A DNA stretch of 64,000 nucleotides from Taxillus chinensis (GCA_023512835.1 CM042084.1:49895609-49959608); one strand, 5' to 3'; counted from the first letter of the stretch, positions 10,300 to 21,984 are shown. The notes: generated from the sequence alone by a model not told the origin. A program made the numbers and translations.

Positions 10300-10395
10300 T
10301 TCTTGGAACCCGGTGGCTGTGGAAGCCCGGGACTGTTCTTGGAACCCGGTGGCTGTGGAAGCCCGGGATTCTTGGGACCCGGGGGGGGAGCCGGA
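10300..10395 (+). repeat. GGAACCCGGTGGCTGTGGAA minisatellite
   Basis: Two full units plus a partial GGGACCCGG unit. The 3' LTR (17333-17445) has three to four altered units. It occupies the place of the GAGGCGGTTAAA array of CV-1. Confidence 0.8.
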
Positions 10396-10897
10396 GTGTT
10401 TATGTACCAGCCCGTGTATGATTGTATTTGTTGTTATAGCCGGTAATTATATCTGGTAGAATAATTGTAGCACGACACAACACTTGTACACAAGGCATGT
10501 AGATATTAGGTGCATGGGATGGGTTGGGGAGACATGATCCCTACGAGCTGTGGTTGCTCACCCCTCCTACCATGTTGTTTTCTTTACAGGAACCTACAGG
10601 CGTTAGGTGGGAACACCAAGGTGGAAGTCCTCCTTGTGGCTTGCTCATCATTATTTTGGGTTGTGCTGCTTTTCTTTTTGTAACTTTGTGACCCCAGTGG
10701 GGAGATTGTAATGTGGAGTTCAATGTAATAAAAGTGTGTTTTGAACGTATTTGCTATGTTTGGACTCAATAAATATAAGGTTGTTCTCTGAATATAAAAT
10801 GTGAGGTGTATGTTGTATTCTAACCCCTCTATCCAACTTGGGTAAAGGGAGGGTCACGTTCCGGTCTCCTCGGGTTGGAAATCCGGGCGTGACAATA

Positions 10898-10908
10898 TGG
10901 TATCGAGC
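10898..10908 (+). other. Primer binding site with one base missing
   Basis: TGGTATCGAGC lacks one A relative to TGGTATCAGAGC. It lies three bases after the LTR. Confidence 0.85.
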
Positions 10909-11303
10909 ATGGTCTAGTTGGCCTAGGGTAGTGGGCGGACTTGGTTATCTTGAGTCCTTTGGAGGAGCCTGGAGGGACGTGCCTGATCAACATGGTCCTC
11001 TTGGAGCCTCTAAGGTGTACTTGGGGTAGTCCGGTCTTGTGGTAGGATTTGCATGCATTGGCATTAGGGCACTAGTTGCATTTGCTGTGAATGTATGCTA
11101 AACTGTGGATAAGATCATATGATTAAGTGAAATGTGTAACTCTGATTTGTTTAACAATGTGTACTGAACTGTGCAATGTGATTGATGCAATGTATGTGTG
11201 TAATGTCATGTGATAGTGGAATTGATTAGCGGGGTAGAGGTAGTGACGCGATAGATTATAAAATTTGTTTTGACGTTTGTGCTTCTTACTTCGTGTAGTA
11301 AGA
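10909..11303 (+). other. CV-2 untranslated leader
   Basis: About 395 bp colinear with the CV-1 leader. No gene is seen. Confidence 0.8.
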
Positions 11304-12673
11304 ATGCCGCCGAGGAGAGTGACACGTGCGTCCGGGGCAGTGGCTGATGAGTCATCTGCCCATGAGGGTCCGGGTGCGGGACCGTCCGTTGGAGGGCATG
11401 CGTTGTTACTGGCACAGCTACAAGAAGGCATCCGGCTGGAGGTACGAGAGCTACGGGAGGGACTCCGGCAGGACGTTCGGGAGGAGGTGCGCCGTGAGAT
11501 GGCAGCACAGCAGGTGGTGCCACCACCACCACCACCAGTAGGAGAACTGCCTCGTGAGCGTGAAGTTTCTCTGCGTGGTATACCGACTCGTGCAGAGGAT
11601 GATGTGGTGACACGGTTCCGGAAGGAACAACCTCCGCGATTTAAAGGGGGGAGGACCCAGGTGTTAGGCGAGCACCGGCCGAGGCAGATCGAGCATGTGT
11701 TTTCCTTTCTCCTACCCCGGGAGGAGGATAAGGTGAGACTGGCCATTCGGCAGCTGGAAGGGGATGCTCTGGAGTGGTGGTTGAGTGTCGCGGGGAGCCG
11801 TGCGGTGCAGTTCATGCTTTGGGAGGAGTTTCTACAGCTCTTCCATGATGAGTTCTTCCCGGAATCTTTGAGATGGCAGAAGAGAGAGGAATTTGGCAGC
11901 CTGAAGCAAGGATCAAAGACGGTGCCCGAGTATGAGCGGGAGTTCCGGAGTCTGAGTAGGTTTGCCCCCGAGACAATGGCAAAGGAGGACCTGAAGGCCC
12001 ACAAGTTCACTCTGGGTCTTAGGCCAGCCCTTAGGGAGAGGGTGGCGATTCTACGTTTGAGGACATATGCTGAGGTCGTTGAGACAAGCACGTATAGCTG
12101 AGAGGGAGCTGGAGGATGGGAGGCAGGTCCATCAGGGTCGTCAGTTGCAAGGTGGGTCTAAACGCGATTCGGGGTCCAAGAGGCCTAAGACTGAGGAGAG
12201 AGATAGCAGTTCCTTCCGCAGCAGGGGACAGACATTGGTGAACCCAGGGAGGTCTAGCTTTGGCGGTGGCGAACAGGGCGGTCCAGGGAGGAGGTCTCCC
12301 CAGCGGTTGTTACTGCTGTGGGGAGCAAGGCCACTTGAGGAAGGAGTGTCCAAAGAGGGACTGGAAATGCCATCGTTGTGGACGAGAGGGCCATCTGAGC
12401 CGGGTTTGCCGGAGTGGCAACAGGGGAGTTGGAGGCATGACATCCAGCACAAGGAGTGATGCCAGTTTCCGTGCACCAGCAGAGAGACCAGCTCGTCGGT
12501 GGCCGGCTAGTCGGGCGGATCGAATCGGACCCGACCTCGGGGGAGGCCGGAGCGGCAGCAGACCGAAGGCCGGAGGCAGCCTTGGCGGGAAGCGCCCACC
12601 GAGTGAGCCGACCGGTGGCACGGGCCAAGGGAGGGTGTTTGTCTTTGGAGGCGACGTACCCGGAGGAGGCTGA
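11304..12673 (+). pseudogene. gag: gag of CV-2, two frameshifts
   Basis: Structural protein. The start is ATG 11304 (MPPRRVTR); an in-frame upstream ATG at 11277 is not supported by CV-1. The N-terminal 265 codons are open to 12101 and hold the gag domain: WW in LEWWLSVAG, FLQLFHDEFFP, EYEREFRSLSRFAP and AHKFTLGLRP. After TYAEVVET a frameshift moves to the +1 frame (12067-12459), and a second near 12290 moves into the frame with two CCHC zinc knuckles (CYCCGEQGHLRKEC, CHRCGREGHLSRVC), followed by an Arg/Gly-rich linker. The knuckles bind element RNA during packaging. Confidence 0.9.
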
Positions 12674-12718
12674 ACTACCACCCCCACTAGGCGAGGGTGG
12701 AGCAGGACCATCGGTGGT

Positions 12719-13032
12719 TAGAGGTACCCTTTTGATCTCCCGTACATTAGCTTCGTTCTTTTCGATACGGGTGCATCGTGTTCGTTTGTTCTTGAGCTTG
12801 TGATAGATAGCTTGGGGTTAGCTTGTGTGGAGGCAGCGAAGCCCCTAGTTGTTGAGTCTCTAGTGGGGGGGTATGATTGAGGTGTGGCGTGTTTGCCGTG
12901 GATCGTGTGTTAACCATAGGAGAGGTGGAGCTGCGTTTTGACTTGCATGTGATACCTTTGCGTACGTTTGACCTGATCTTGGGTATGGATTGGCTTATGG
13001 CTTTCCAGGTCAAGATAGACTGTTATCGGCGG
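12719..13032 (+). pseudogene. pol: aspartic protease of CV-2, active site out of frame
   Basis: VRGTLLISRTLAS at 12719 is followed by a one-base deletion, so the DTGA-encoding bases (about 12768-12780) are out of frame. The C-terminal half (ILGMDWL) is in the frame of the long RT reading frame that follows. Compare 3088-3567, where the site is intact. Confidence 0.85.
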
Positions 13033-14550
13033 CGGGTATCCTTCGTGACACCTGCAGGGACCTCTTGCACCCTACAGGGGGAGTGGGACTGTGAGGCGAG
13101 TCGGGCCGGGCCAGTGTTGGACCAGTGGGGTGCCATTACCCACAGGTTGGCAGCCCTGACCTTTGCTGAGGAGGGGAAGGTGGAAAAGAGGGTGTGGCCC
13201 GCTATTGTGGACCAATTTCAGGATGTTTTTCCTGAAGTGTTGAGGAGTTTGCCACCTAAGAGGAGTGTGGAGTTCACCATTGAGTTGGTGCCGGGGACGG
13301 GTCCGATTTCCCAAGTAGCGTATCGTATGGGGCCAGCTGAGTTGAGGGAACTTCAGAGGCAAATCGAGGAGTTGGTGGGCCAGGTGTATATCAGACCGAG
13401 TACTTCACCTTGGGGTGCTCCGGTGCTCTTTGCTAAGAAGGCTGATGGCACACTTCGTCTCTGCATCGACTACAGGAAGCTGAATTCAGTGACTATGAAG
13501 AACAAGTACCCGTTGCCTCGGATAGATGACCTGTTTGACCAATTGAGTGGAGCCCAGTGGTTTTCCAAAACAGATTTACGGTCGGGGTATCATCAGTTGA
13601 GGGTTAGGGAGGGAGACATCCCTAAGACGGCCTTTCGGTGCAGGTATGGGCACTACGAGTGGATAGTGATGCCTTTTGGGCTCACTAATGCGCCGGCGAT
13701 ATTTATGCATTTGATGAACCAAGTCTTTGCCCCATACTTAGACTCGTTCGTGGTGGTGTTTATCGACGATATCTTGGTGTATTCCAAGACCGAGAAGGAG
13801 CATGTGGAGCACTTGGCAACAATGTTGCAAACCTTGAGGGACCAGCCGTGTTTGCTAAGTTTAGCAAGTGTGAGTTTTGGCTGCAGGAGGTTCACTTTCT
13901 TGGCCACGTGGTGTCGGATGAGGGAGTTAGGGTGGACCCAGCCAAGATTGAGGCGGTATCATCATGGGAGAGGCCAACCAATGTTTTCGAGATTCGTAGC
14001 TTTCTTGGTTTGGCCAGGCTATTATCGCCGTTTTGTAGAGGGGTTCTCCCGTTTGGCGGCTCCTATGACGGCGTTGACTAGGAAAGGAGTGAAATTTGAG
14101 TGGACGGACAAGTGCCGGCAGGCGTTTGAGACTCTCAAAACCCGTTTGACCACCGCACCTGTGTTGAGGTTGCCTAGGGAGGATATTCCGTATGAGGTAT
14201 ACCGTGATGCGTCCAGGGTTGGTTTGAGGTGTGTGCTTATGCGAGGAGCACGGTGTGGTCGCTTATGGGTCGAGGCAGTGAAGCCTCATGAGCGGAATTA
14301 TCCTACTCATGACCTTGAGTTAGCGGCCGTCATCTTCGCCCTGAAGAGTTGGCGGCACTACCTCTTGGGGGGAAAAGTTTGTGGTGTTCTCGGATCACAA
14401 GAGCCTTCGATACATCTTTACTCGAAGGACTTGAATTTGAGGCAAAGGAGATGGGTGGAGTATTTGCGGACCTTTGACTTTACTCTTGCCTATACCCCGG
14501 GCAAGGGTAATGTTGTAGCTGAGTCGTTGAGCAGGGAGAGGGAAAGCTGA
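12877..14550 (+). CDS. pol: protease C-terminus, RT and RNase H of CV-2
   Basis: A 557-codon open frame. Residues 1-50 are protease C-terminus. RT spans about 100-330 with [19 protein letters not shown] (catalytic Asp), MPFGLTNAP and FIDDILVYS. From about residue 325 to 385 (13850-14030) the frame is shifted by compensating indels: the family sequence for KCEFWL to RSFLGL lies in another frame (13848-14081). It recovers at GYYRRF. RNase H shows YRDAS (usually FCDAS) and HDLELAAV, but the SDHKS motif is out of frame. It looks open yet would encode a scrambled thumb/connection region. Confidence 0.88.
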   Translation: MRCGVFAVDRVLTIGEVELRFDLHVIPLRTFDLILGMDWLMAFQVKIDCYRRRVSFVTPAGTSCTLQGEWDCEASRAGPVLDQWGAITHRLAALTFAEEGKVEKRVWPAIVDQFQDVFPEVLRSLPPKRSVEFTIELVPGTGPISQVAYRMGPAELRELQRQIEELVGQVYIRPSTSPWGAPVLFAKKADGTLRLCIDYRKLNSVTMKNKYPLPRIDDLFDQLSGAQWFSKTDLRSGYHQLRVREGDIPKTAFRCRYGHYEWIVMPFGLTNAPAIFMHLMNQVFAPYLDSFVVVFIDDILVYSKTEKEHVEHLATMLQTLRDQPCLLSLASVSFGCRRFTFLATWCRMRELGWTQPRLRRYHHGRGQPMFSRFVAFLVWPGYYRRFVEGFSRLAAPMTALTRKGVKFEWTDKCRQAFETLKTRLTTAPVLRLPREDIPYEVYRDASRVGLRCVLMRGARCGRLWVEAVKPHERNYPTHDLELAAVIFALKSWRHYLLGGKVCGVLGSQEPSIHLYSKDLNLRQRRWVEYLRTFDFTLAYTPGKGNVVAESLSRERES

Positions 14551-14551
14551 G

Positions 14552-16091
14552 GTGGCCGTGAGAGAGTGGAAGCTGATGGAGCAGTTGGCGATGTTGCGGC
14601 TGCAGCCTGTTGTTCGTGATGGTGGGACAATCCTGAGTCCTTTGGTGGTTGTGCCTGAGTTGTACCAGCGCGTCCGGGAGGGACAGCTGGGTGACATCGA
14701 GTGTGAGGTTCTCCGTGCCCGTATTGAGGCTGGGGAGCTATCTGAGGACTGGACAGAGGGTCCTGAGCATGAGTTGTCGTTTCAGGGGCGGTTGGTCGTA
14801 GCTTCTTCCCTCAGGGATGAGGTGATGAGGGAGTTTCACCAATCTAGAGTTGCTGTGCATCCAGGGGGCACGAAGATGTACCATGCGCTTCGAGGACATT
14901 TTTGGTGGCCTGGGATGAAACGCGATGTGGCTGCCTTTGTTTCGTGGTGCCTCACGTGTCAGCAGGTGAAGGCAGAACATCAGCGGCCGGCGGGCATGTT
15001 ACAGCCGTTGCCCATAGCGGAGTGGAAGTGAGACCACATCGCGATGGACTTTGTGACTGGTCTTCCACCCACCACTGGGAGGAAGGATATGATTTGGGTG
15101 ATTGTGGATCGACTCACAAAGTCGGCCCATTTCCTTGCTGTTCGCGAGCGGGACTCCATTGGGACCTTGAGTCAGCTATACATGAACGAGATTGTGAGAC
15201 TGCATGGAGTACCATCATCGGTTGTCTCGACCGGGATTCGCGGTTCACTTCCCGTTTCGGGACGGGTTTGCGGGCGGCTATGGGGACCAAGCTTCACTTG
15301 AGTACAGCGTTTCACCCTGAGACTGACGGCCAGACAGAGAGGACGAATCAGACGTTGGAGGACATGTTACGGGCCTGTGTGTTAGATTTTGGGGGTTCGT
15401 GGGCAACTCACCTTCCTTTGGTCGAGTTTGCCTACAATAACAGTTATCAGGCATCCATTAGGATGGCTCCTTTTGAGGCGTTGTATGGGCGGCCGTGTTG
15501 ATCACCTTTGTGTTGGACCGAGGTGGGGGAGACAGCTCTCTTGGGACCGCAGCTTGGTTCAAGAGGCTACCGAGAAGGTTAAGTTGATTCGTCGGCGTTT
15601 GTTATCCGCTCGAGTCGGCGAAATCTTATGCGGATCGGCGGCGACCTTTGGAGTTTTCTGTTGGTGATCATCTGTTCCTTCGTGTCTCTCCACGTCGTGG
15701 ACATCGACGGTTTGGGCGAGGTTCCAAGCTATCTCCGCGGTTTATTGGTCCTTTTGAGATTCTGGATCGTGTGGGGCCTGTGGCCTACCAGTTAGCGTTA
15801 CCACCGCGGTTGAGTCGAGTGCACAACGTGTTTCACGTGTCCCAGTTGAGGAAGTATCACCCTGACCCCACTCATGTCATCGATTGGGGGACATTGGACA
15901 TTGAGGATGACATGTCCGTTGTTGAGGCCCCTATCCGTATCCTAGATCGGCGAGAGAAGCTTTTGCGTGGTCGTGCTATTCCTTTGGTTCGCGTGCTGTG
16001 GCAGCACCGTGGCATTGAGGAGGAGACATGGGAACGTGAGTCCACGATGCGTGAGCAACACCCAAAGTTGTTCGAGGACGAACAATCTTAA
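14552..16091 (+). pseudogene. pol: integrase with chromodomain-like tail of CV-2
   Basis: The N-terminal zinc region ([20 protein letters not shown]) is open to a TGA at 15029, a TGG-to-TGA change in EWKWDHI. The core follows from 15044 (MDFVTGLP), shifts near 15225 where the second acidic residue should be, and resumes with [13 protein letters not shown] (catalytic Glu). A TGA at 15499 follows GRPC. The tail from 15648 is intact: [10 protein letters not shown], then a chromodomain-like region with VRVLWQH and ETWERES, ending at 16091. Confidence 0.88.
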
Positions 16092-16339
16092 GGGGGGAGA
16101 TGGCGTAGTGATATGTTTTTTTTTTGTGGTTCATGCTTTGGTGTATTTGTATTTCTACTTGTAAACCGGTATTTTTATTGAGATGTGTTTTGAGATTGCA
16201 AAATGTGTTTGAGATGTCCTGTTATGTTGTGTGATCCATCCGGGCGTTGTGGCTCGTTGTCTTGCAAATGGGCCGCATGTGTTTGTTTTCCTTGCATGTT
16301 GTTTCTTTTCGAGGACGAAAAGTCTTAAGGGGGAGAGGA
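16092..16339 (+). other. CV-2 3' untranslated region and two polypurine tracts
   Basis: TTAAGGGGGGAGATGG directly follows the integrase stop; TTAAGGGGGAGAGGA ends at 16339 next to the LTR. Both are preceded by TTCGAGGACGAA, so the whole block appears duplicated about 240 bp apart. Confidence 0.8.
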
Positions 16340-17944
16340 TGTAATGACCCGTGTTTTGGGTAGAACAAGCTGGAACGAAGATGAACAATACCTTGGGCGA
16401 ACGCTTGGGTCGAAAGGTGGAAGACCCGAAGATTTGGGTCGTAGGGTCGAAGACCGATGGTCGAAGTTCGAAGGTTTGAGGGTCGAAAGTTAGATCTTCG
16501 AGATAGATCTTCGAGGCCGCGTTTCCAGCTAATCTTCGAAGGAGTGTTTCTACGAGTCTTCGTGGCTTGGTTGTTAGAGAGTGTAATGAGCTCAAGTGGG
16601 AGCGTGTAGAGGCTGCGTGTGACAATGACCATGTTCGGATTGTGGGTATTTTGTCCTGTGTGGAAGCGGAGTGGTTAGTTCATGTTTTATTTATCAAAAC
16701 TACGTCGTTTTGATGGTGTGTTTCATTTATCAAAACTACGTCGTTTTGATGGTGGGATTTCATTTATCAAAACTACGTCGTTTTGATAAGTGAGGTCTAT
16801 ATAAAGAGGAGCTCTCTTTATTTTAGGTTTAGGGTTTTTGTTGTCAGCCGCCGCAGCCGTCACGGAGAGAGAGAGGGAGATTGAGAGAGAGGGCTCCAGT
16901 TCGTGGCTGTCGTTGTCATTCCCGTGGTTGGACGGCATTAAGCGTGGAGGCAAGAGCGTGGAGGATCTTTGAGGTAGGGGTTCTGCCTTTCCTGGTATGT
17001 TCCGAGGTTAGGCCCTGTGGATATTTTGTAAAGTTTCCATTGTTATTGCTATAATACTTATATGTAAATTCATATAGGTGTGATCTCCTATATGAATGTT
17101 GGCCTTCAATGGCGATTTTGGTGTGTTTCTAGTGTTCGTGTGATGCATGAAAAGTGTTCGATAAAATGCCTGTGTGACATGCCTGCTACATGTTTGAGAA
17201 AATGCCTGTGCGGCTGGGTTTATGAGTCGTGAATTTATGCACACGAATTGCTTGGTTTTATACCTGTGAGGCTTTGCATGCTAAGTGTTCGATGTTATGT
17301 CTGTGTGACTAAGTGTGGCTATGTGTGCTTTGTTCTTGGAACCCGGTGGTCGTGGAAGCCCGGGATCGTTCTTGGAACCCGGTGGTGCAGTCTTGGAAGC
17401 CCGGTGGACTGTTCTTGGAACCCGGTGGCTGTGGAAGCCCGGGAGTGTTTATGTACCAGCCCGTGTATGATTGTATTTGCTGTTATAGCCGGTAATTATA
17501 TCTGGTAGAATAATTGTAGCACGACACAACACTTGTACACAAGGCATGTAGATATTAGGTGCATGGGATAGGTTGGGGAGACATGATCCCTACTGAGCTG
17601 TGGTTGCTCACCCCTCCTACCATGTTGTTTTCTTTACAGGAACCTACAGGCGTTAGGTGGGAACACCAAGGTGGAAGTCCTCCTTGTGGCTGCTCATCAT
17701 TATTTTGGGTTGTGCTGCTTTTCTTTTTGTAACTTTGTGACCCCAGTGGGGAGATTGTAATGTGGAGTTCAATATAATAAAAGTGTGTTTTGAACGTATT
17801 TGCTATGTTTGGACTCAATAAATATAAGGTTGTTCTCTGAATATAAAATGTGAGGTGTATTTTGTATTCTAACCCCTCTATCCAACTTGGGTAAAGGGAG
17901 GGTCACGTTCCGGTCTCCTCGGGTTGGAAATCCGGGGCGTGACA
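16340..17944 (+). repeat. CV-2 3' LTR
   Basis: 1605 bp, nearly identical to 9265-10894 apart from one promoter unit, minisatellite differences and scattered substitutions or small indels. Followed by TSD TGGCG at 17945-17949. Confidence 0.95.
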
Positions 17945-17949
17945 TGGCG
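17945..17949 (+). repeat. TSD of CV-2 (right), TGGCG
   Basis: Exact copy of 9260-9264. Confidence 0.95.
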
Positions 17950-19236
17950 TGTATGGATGCAGGAAGGTCGTAGCTTGTTCCATCAAAACTACGTCGTTTT
18001 GATGCTGGGTTTCACTTAATCAAAACTACGTCATTTTGATAGTGGGAGGTCTATATAAGGATGAGGAGCCCTCCTATTTTAGGTTTAGGGTTCTCTTCTT
18101 CAGCCGCTGCAGCCGTCGTAGAGACAGCTTGAGAGAGGGAAAGAAAGAGAGCTGCTGGTTGGTGCCGGAGCGTCTTGCGTGGGGAGGACGGTGTCTAGCG
18201 CGGGAGCAAGGAGGATCTTCTTTAAGGTAGGGGTTCTGTCTTTCCTGGTCTGACCTGGGGTTAGGCCCGGTGTAGATGATTTACAGAGTTTCTATGGTTG
18301 TATTATAATATTTATATGTAAATTCATATAGGTGTGACCTCCTACATGAATGTTGGCCTTCAATGGTGTGTTGTTTGGATATATGTATATATGCATGCCA
18401 AGTGTTTGAAATTATGCCTGTGAGGCTGTGCATATTATGTGTTTGAGATTATGCTTGTGAGGCCACGCATGTTAAGTGTTTGAAATGCCTGTAAGGCTGT
18501 GCATATTATGTGTTTGAGATTATATCTGTGTGGCTGGGCTGTGAGCCTGTGAATATATGAATGCTAAGTGTTCGATGTTATTCCTGTGTGACTAAGCGTA
18601 CTAAGTGTTTGATGTTATGCCTGTATGGCCATGTGTGCTGCGTGTTTGCGTGTACACCCGGTGGCTGTGGAAGCCAGAGACTGTTTTGTGGAACCCGGTG
18701 GCTGTGGAAGCCCAGGACTGTTTTGTGGAACCCGGTGGTTGTGGAAGCCTGGGACTGCCCATGTGTTAGCCTGTGTGGTTGTTTGAGATATTTGTTTTTG
18801 CTGATGGCTTACTGTTATATTTGCTGAAATAACTGTATCACAACACTACACTTGTACACACGGCATGTAGATGCTAGGAGCATGGGATGGGTTGGGGAGA
18901 CATGATCCCTACTGAGCCATGGTTGCTCACCCCTCCTACCGTGTTGTTTTCTTACAGGGACCTACAGGCGTTAGGTGGGAACCAAGGAAGACCTACTTGT
19001 GGATTGCTTATAGTTCTTGAATTTTGTTGTTTTTATAAACTTTGTAACCCCAGTGGGGAGATCTTGTAATGTGGAGCTTAATGTAATAAATGTAACGTTT
19101 GAACTTAATAAATATTTGGTTTTGTCTCTGAATATATAATGTGGTACATATGTTGTGTTCTAACCCCTTTATCCAAACCCGGGTAAAGGGAGGGTCACGT
19201 TCCGGTCTCCTCGGGTTGGAAATCTGGAGCGTGACA
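17950..19236 (+). repeat. CV-3 5' LTR, right part
   Basis: Continues the LTR interrupted at 9264. Contains ACGT palindromes (17982, 18019), TATATAA (18052), donor-like AAG|GTAGGGG (18227), hairpin (18322-18351), two minisatellites (18370-18590, TGTTTGAGATTATGCCTGTG type; 18655-18760, CCCGGTGGCTGTGGAAG type), acceptor TTTTCTTACAG (ending 18957), AATAAA (about 19086) and ends GAGCGTGACA. Confidence 0.92.
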
Positions 19237-19239
19237 ATA

Positions 19240-19251
19240 TGGTATCAGAGC
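19240..19251 (+). other. Primer binding site of CV-3
   Basis: Exact TGGTATCAGAGC, three bases after the LTR. Confidence 0.95.
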
Positions 19252-19640
19252 ATGGTCTAGTTGGCCTAGGGTAGTGGGCGGATCTGGTTATCTTGAGTCC
19301 TTTGAAGGAACTTGGAGGGACGTGCCTGATCAACACGGTTCTCTTGGAGCCTCTAAGGTGTACTTGGGGTAGTCCAGACCTGAGGTAGGATTTGCATGCA
19401 TTGGCATTAGGGCACTAGTTGCATTTGTTGCTATGTGTGAAGGATGTGAATAACATGATTGTGTGTGAACTGTGCAACTCTGAATGTTCTTAGAATGCCT
19501 TGGGCATGACTACAATGTGGACTATGCTGTGTGTGATGTTGATTGGTGCAATGTGTAAAGTGTGTGTGATGCCATGTACTACTTGACTTGATAATGGGGT
19601 GGAGGTAGTGAAACTTGATAGTAGTCGAACGCGTTCTGAC
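19252..19640 (+). other. CV-3 leader, cut by Ogre-2
   Basis: Colinear with the leaders of CV-1 and CV-2 until just before the gag start, then replaced by Ogre-2. CTGAC at 19636-19640 should be the left TSD of Ogre-2; its partner is lost. No gene is seen. Confidence 0.75.
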
Positions 19641-21771
19641 TGTCATCACTGGTTTTCGTCCGGGCCCGTTTGGGGTGAGCTCAAACTAAACCAATGGTGA
19701 GAAAATTTAGAGTCGCCACCAACTGTTTTTGGGGTACAGTTGGATACCCTCTACTTTGAGTAGTCTTAAGTGTGTGGTCTGCGTTATCAGAGATGGGTTC
19801 GGGAGTTGGTTACGTGTAGGGAAGGATTAGCACCCCTACAACGCCCTTTCGGTATCTAATTTAGGAGGAGGAGGTTTTTCTTTTATTTGTACTGTCATAA
19901 CTGGGTTAAGTTTCCTAAAAAGTCTATGATTTTTATTTAGCTAAGTTATTTATTAAAGTTATGGTTAAAATGGATTTATCCTAAATTTCTAAAAAAGGGA
20001 ATCCTAAAAATTTTGGGTTTTTGTTTTGAAGTGGAGAATGAGATCCTATGGGTTGGTTTTTGGTTTTTGGTTTTGTTTTGGAGTCCTAGAAAATGATTTT
20101 TATTATTTTCCTTTTTTTTGTTTTTTTGTTTTGTTTTTTTTTTTTGTCTTTGAAAGACATTTGGAATACATTTTATGAAAACATTTTCAAAACATGTTAT
20201 TGAAGAGATTTTTAAAAAAATATTTTATTGAAAAAAACGTTTTGTTTTGTTTTGTTTTTGTTTGTTTGTTTGTTTCTTTGTTTTTTTTTTTTTTTTTTTT
20301 TTGAAAACATTTTTGAAAATTATTTATTGAAAACATTTTTTTTAAAAGACATGTTTGTTTGTTTTTTTTTTTGTGTTTCCTCTTTTTTTTTGAAATTAAA
20401 AATGCATATATCAAAATAGATGTGGAGTGTGTGAGTGTGACATCCACAAAAATAAAATCACTCTTTTTTCTTTTCTTTTTTTTTCTTTTCTTTTTCTTTA
20501 TCCTTTCCCTTTGCTCTCTCTCTTTTTTCTTTTGTTGTTTTATTTTTTTTTACTACACTTTACATATTACACATACACATAAGAAGAAATACAAGGAAAA
20601 TGCAATGGAAAAAGGTTGAAAAGCAATTACATCAAATATAGATAAACTAAAAAAAAAACGAAAATTAGAAAAAAATGCTAAAACAAATACACCAAATATA
20701 GATACAAATCAGCTGAAAAAAGGAGTGAAAAGATAAGGGCTGAACCGACTTTAAATCTTCTGCTTGAGCTCCCACTGATGCTGATGGTCACCACCTGCTT
20801 GGAACCAGCAAGATTTGACAACGAGGTTTGTGAGGGGGGTTTTTTTTTTGGGTATTTGAAGAGATGAATTTTCTGGGTTTGAGATCCTTGCTGGCTGGGA
20901 ATAAGGAGGGTAAGCGTGAGGAGTAGGGGATTGGAACAGGATTGGTATCTGTTATGTCTTTTTGCTTGTTGAACACGCAGAAAAAGAAAGGCTGAAGTTG
21001 GGGCTGTTTTTGTGTTTTTCTTGTTGGAGAAAAAAAACTGGCGTGAGACAGGAGGGGAAAGAGGATAAAGGGGTGATATTGACTGTAGAAAACTGGGCGT
21101 TTAATCTGAGGAGATGAGGCTGGGGCGTTTCTCTCCTTTCTTTCTTCTCCAATGATCTCTCTCTTCTTTTTTTTCTCAATGATCTCTCTCTTTTTTTCTT
21201 TTGCTGTTTTTCTGCACTGGAATGATGGAGGGTTCCCTCTTCCTCTCTCTGTGTTTTTTTTTATGGCTTTCTTCAACGAAAAAAAAAACCACCTGAAGAA
21301 CTCTCTCTTTTAATTTCCTTTTTACCCCCACCAAAAATGCAAAAATGGGTAACCTTCCAGGAATTGTTTGGGGAGATCCGTATTCGCCTACATAGGCATT
21401 TTGAAGGGTTTCGCATGATCACTTTTGCGGGCAGTTTGACCAGGGGCATTGACCGTCTTTTGGCAAGTTTGACTTTTTCCAACGAAAGTTGTTTTGGCCA
21501 TAACTTCTTCATTTTAAGTCCGATTTGAGCTCGGTCAAGTGCGTTGGTCTCGAATTTTCATCCTCCATCACCTGCTGTTGGTCTTGGGGCGCTTCAAGGA
21601 CTTGTAGCAAAAATCATTAATTTTGAACTCCCCCATCCGTGCCGATTGGGGTAGACCATTCCTTGGAAGTATGGGATCATTGTGGACCTGTTCAATAAGG
21701 TATATGGCATGGGCAGAAAGGTATATCAAATGGGGTTAGTGTGTCCAACCCGGACAAAATAGGGTCCTACA
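19641..21771 (-). repeat. Ogre-2 3' LTR
   Basis: 2131 bp. On the minus strand it starts TGTAGGACCCTATTTTGTCC and ends CCAGTGATGACA. Matches the ends of the solo LTR 56011-59121. The interior is T-rich on the plus strand (20100-20560). GAGTCGCCACC at 19710 is an internal primer-site-like sequence. Confidence 0.92.
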
Positions 21772-21786
21772 GCTGCCCCTCTTTGT
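21772..21786 (-). other. Ogre-2 polypurine tract
   Basis: Minus strand AAAGAGGGGCAGC next to the LTR, the same as Ogre-1 at 55527-55539. Confidence 0.88.
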
Positions 21787-21984
21787 GCACTGTTTGTATA
21801 CAAACAACGTACAAAGATAAAAGGGAGTCATTTTGGACGGGTTGGAGCACTTACCTGACTTACCTAGAGGAAGAAGTGCGACGGTTGGGTTTATCCCCGA
21901 GAGGGAAAAGGGGCTTCACAGGCCGGTATGCTTGGATAATACCTTGATGAGGCATCTAAGGCCGCTTGATACCGGAGATTGAAA

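Larger units (their letters stand above)
9938..10589 (+). other. Putative LTR intron (CV-2 5' LTR)
   Basis: Donor GAG|GTAGGGG and acceptor TTTTCTTTACAG|GAACC. The acceptor has a good pyrimidine tract and a clean CAG. The equivalent in the 3' LTR is 16974-17639. The hairpin and the CCCGGTGGCTGTGGAAG minisatellite fall within it. Confidence 0.45.
9265..10894 (+). repeat. CV-2 5' LTR
   Basis: 1630 bp, TGTAATGACCC to GGGCGTGACA. U3 contains a run of GTCGAAG/TCTTCGA motifs (9330-9490) not found in the CV-1 or CV-3 LTRs. Two poly(A) signals lie at 10727 and about 10769, so R would be about 1 kb and U5 short. Confidence 0.95.
9265..17944 (+). mobile_element. CV-2: complete-length chromovirus, youngest insertion
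   Basis: 8680 bp with both LTRs, primer site, gag, protease, RT, RNase H, integrase-chromodomain, polypurine tract and a perfect 5-bp TSD. The LTRs differ at only a small number of positions by eye plus one promoter repeat unit, so it is recent. All genes nevertheless contain one-base indels or stops. It serves as the reference for the CV family in this window. Confidence 0.95.

Noticed and set aside
20187..20619. Phe/Lys-rich short frames
   Set aside because: Poly-T and poly-A low-complexity sequence in the Ogre-2 LTR; the same applies to 56370-57205 and 40284-40723.
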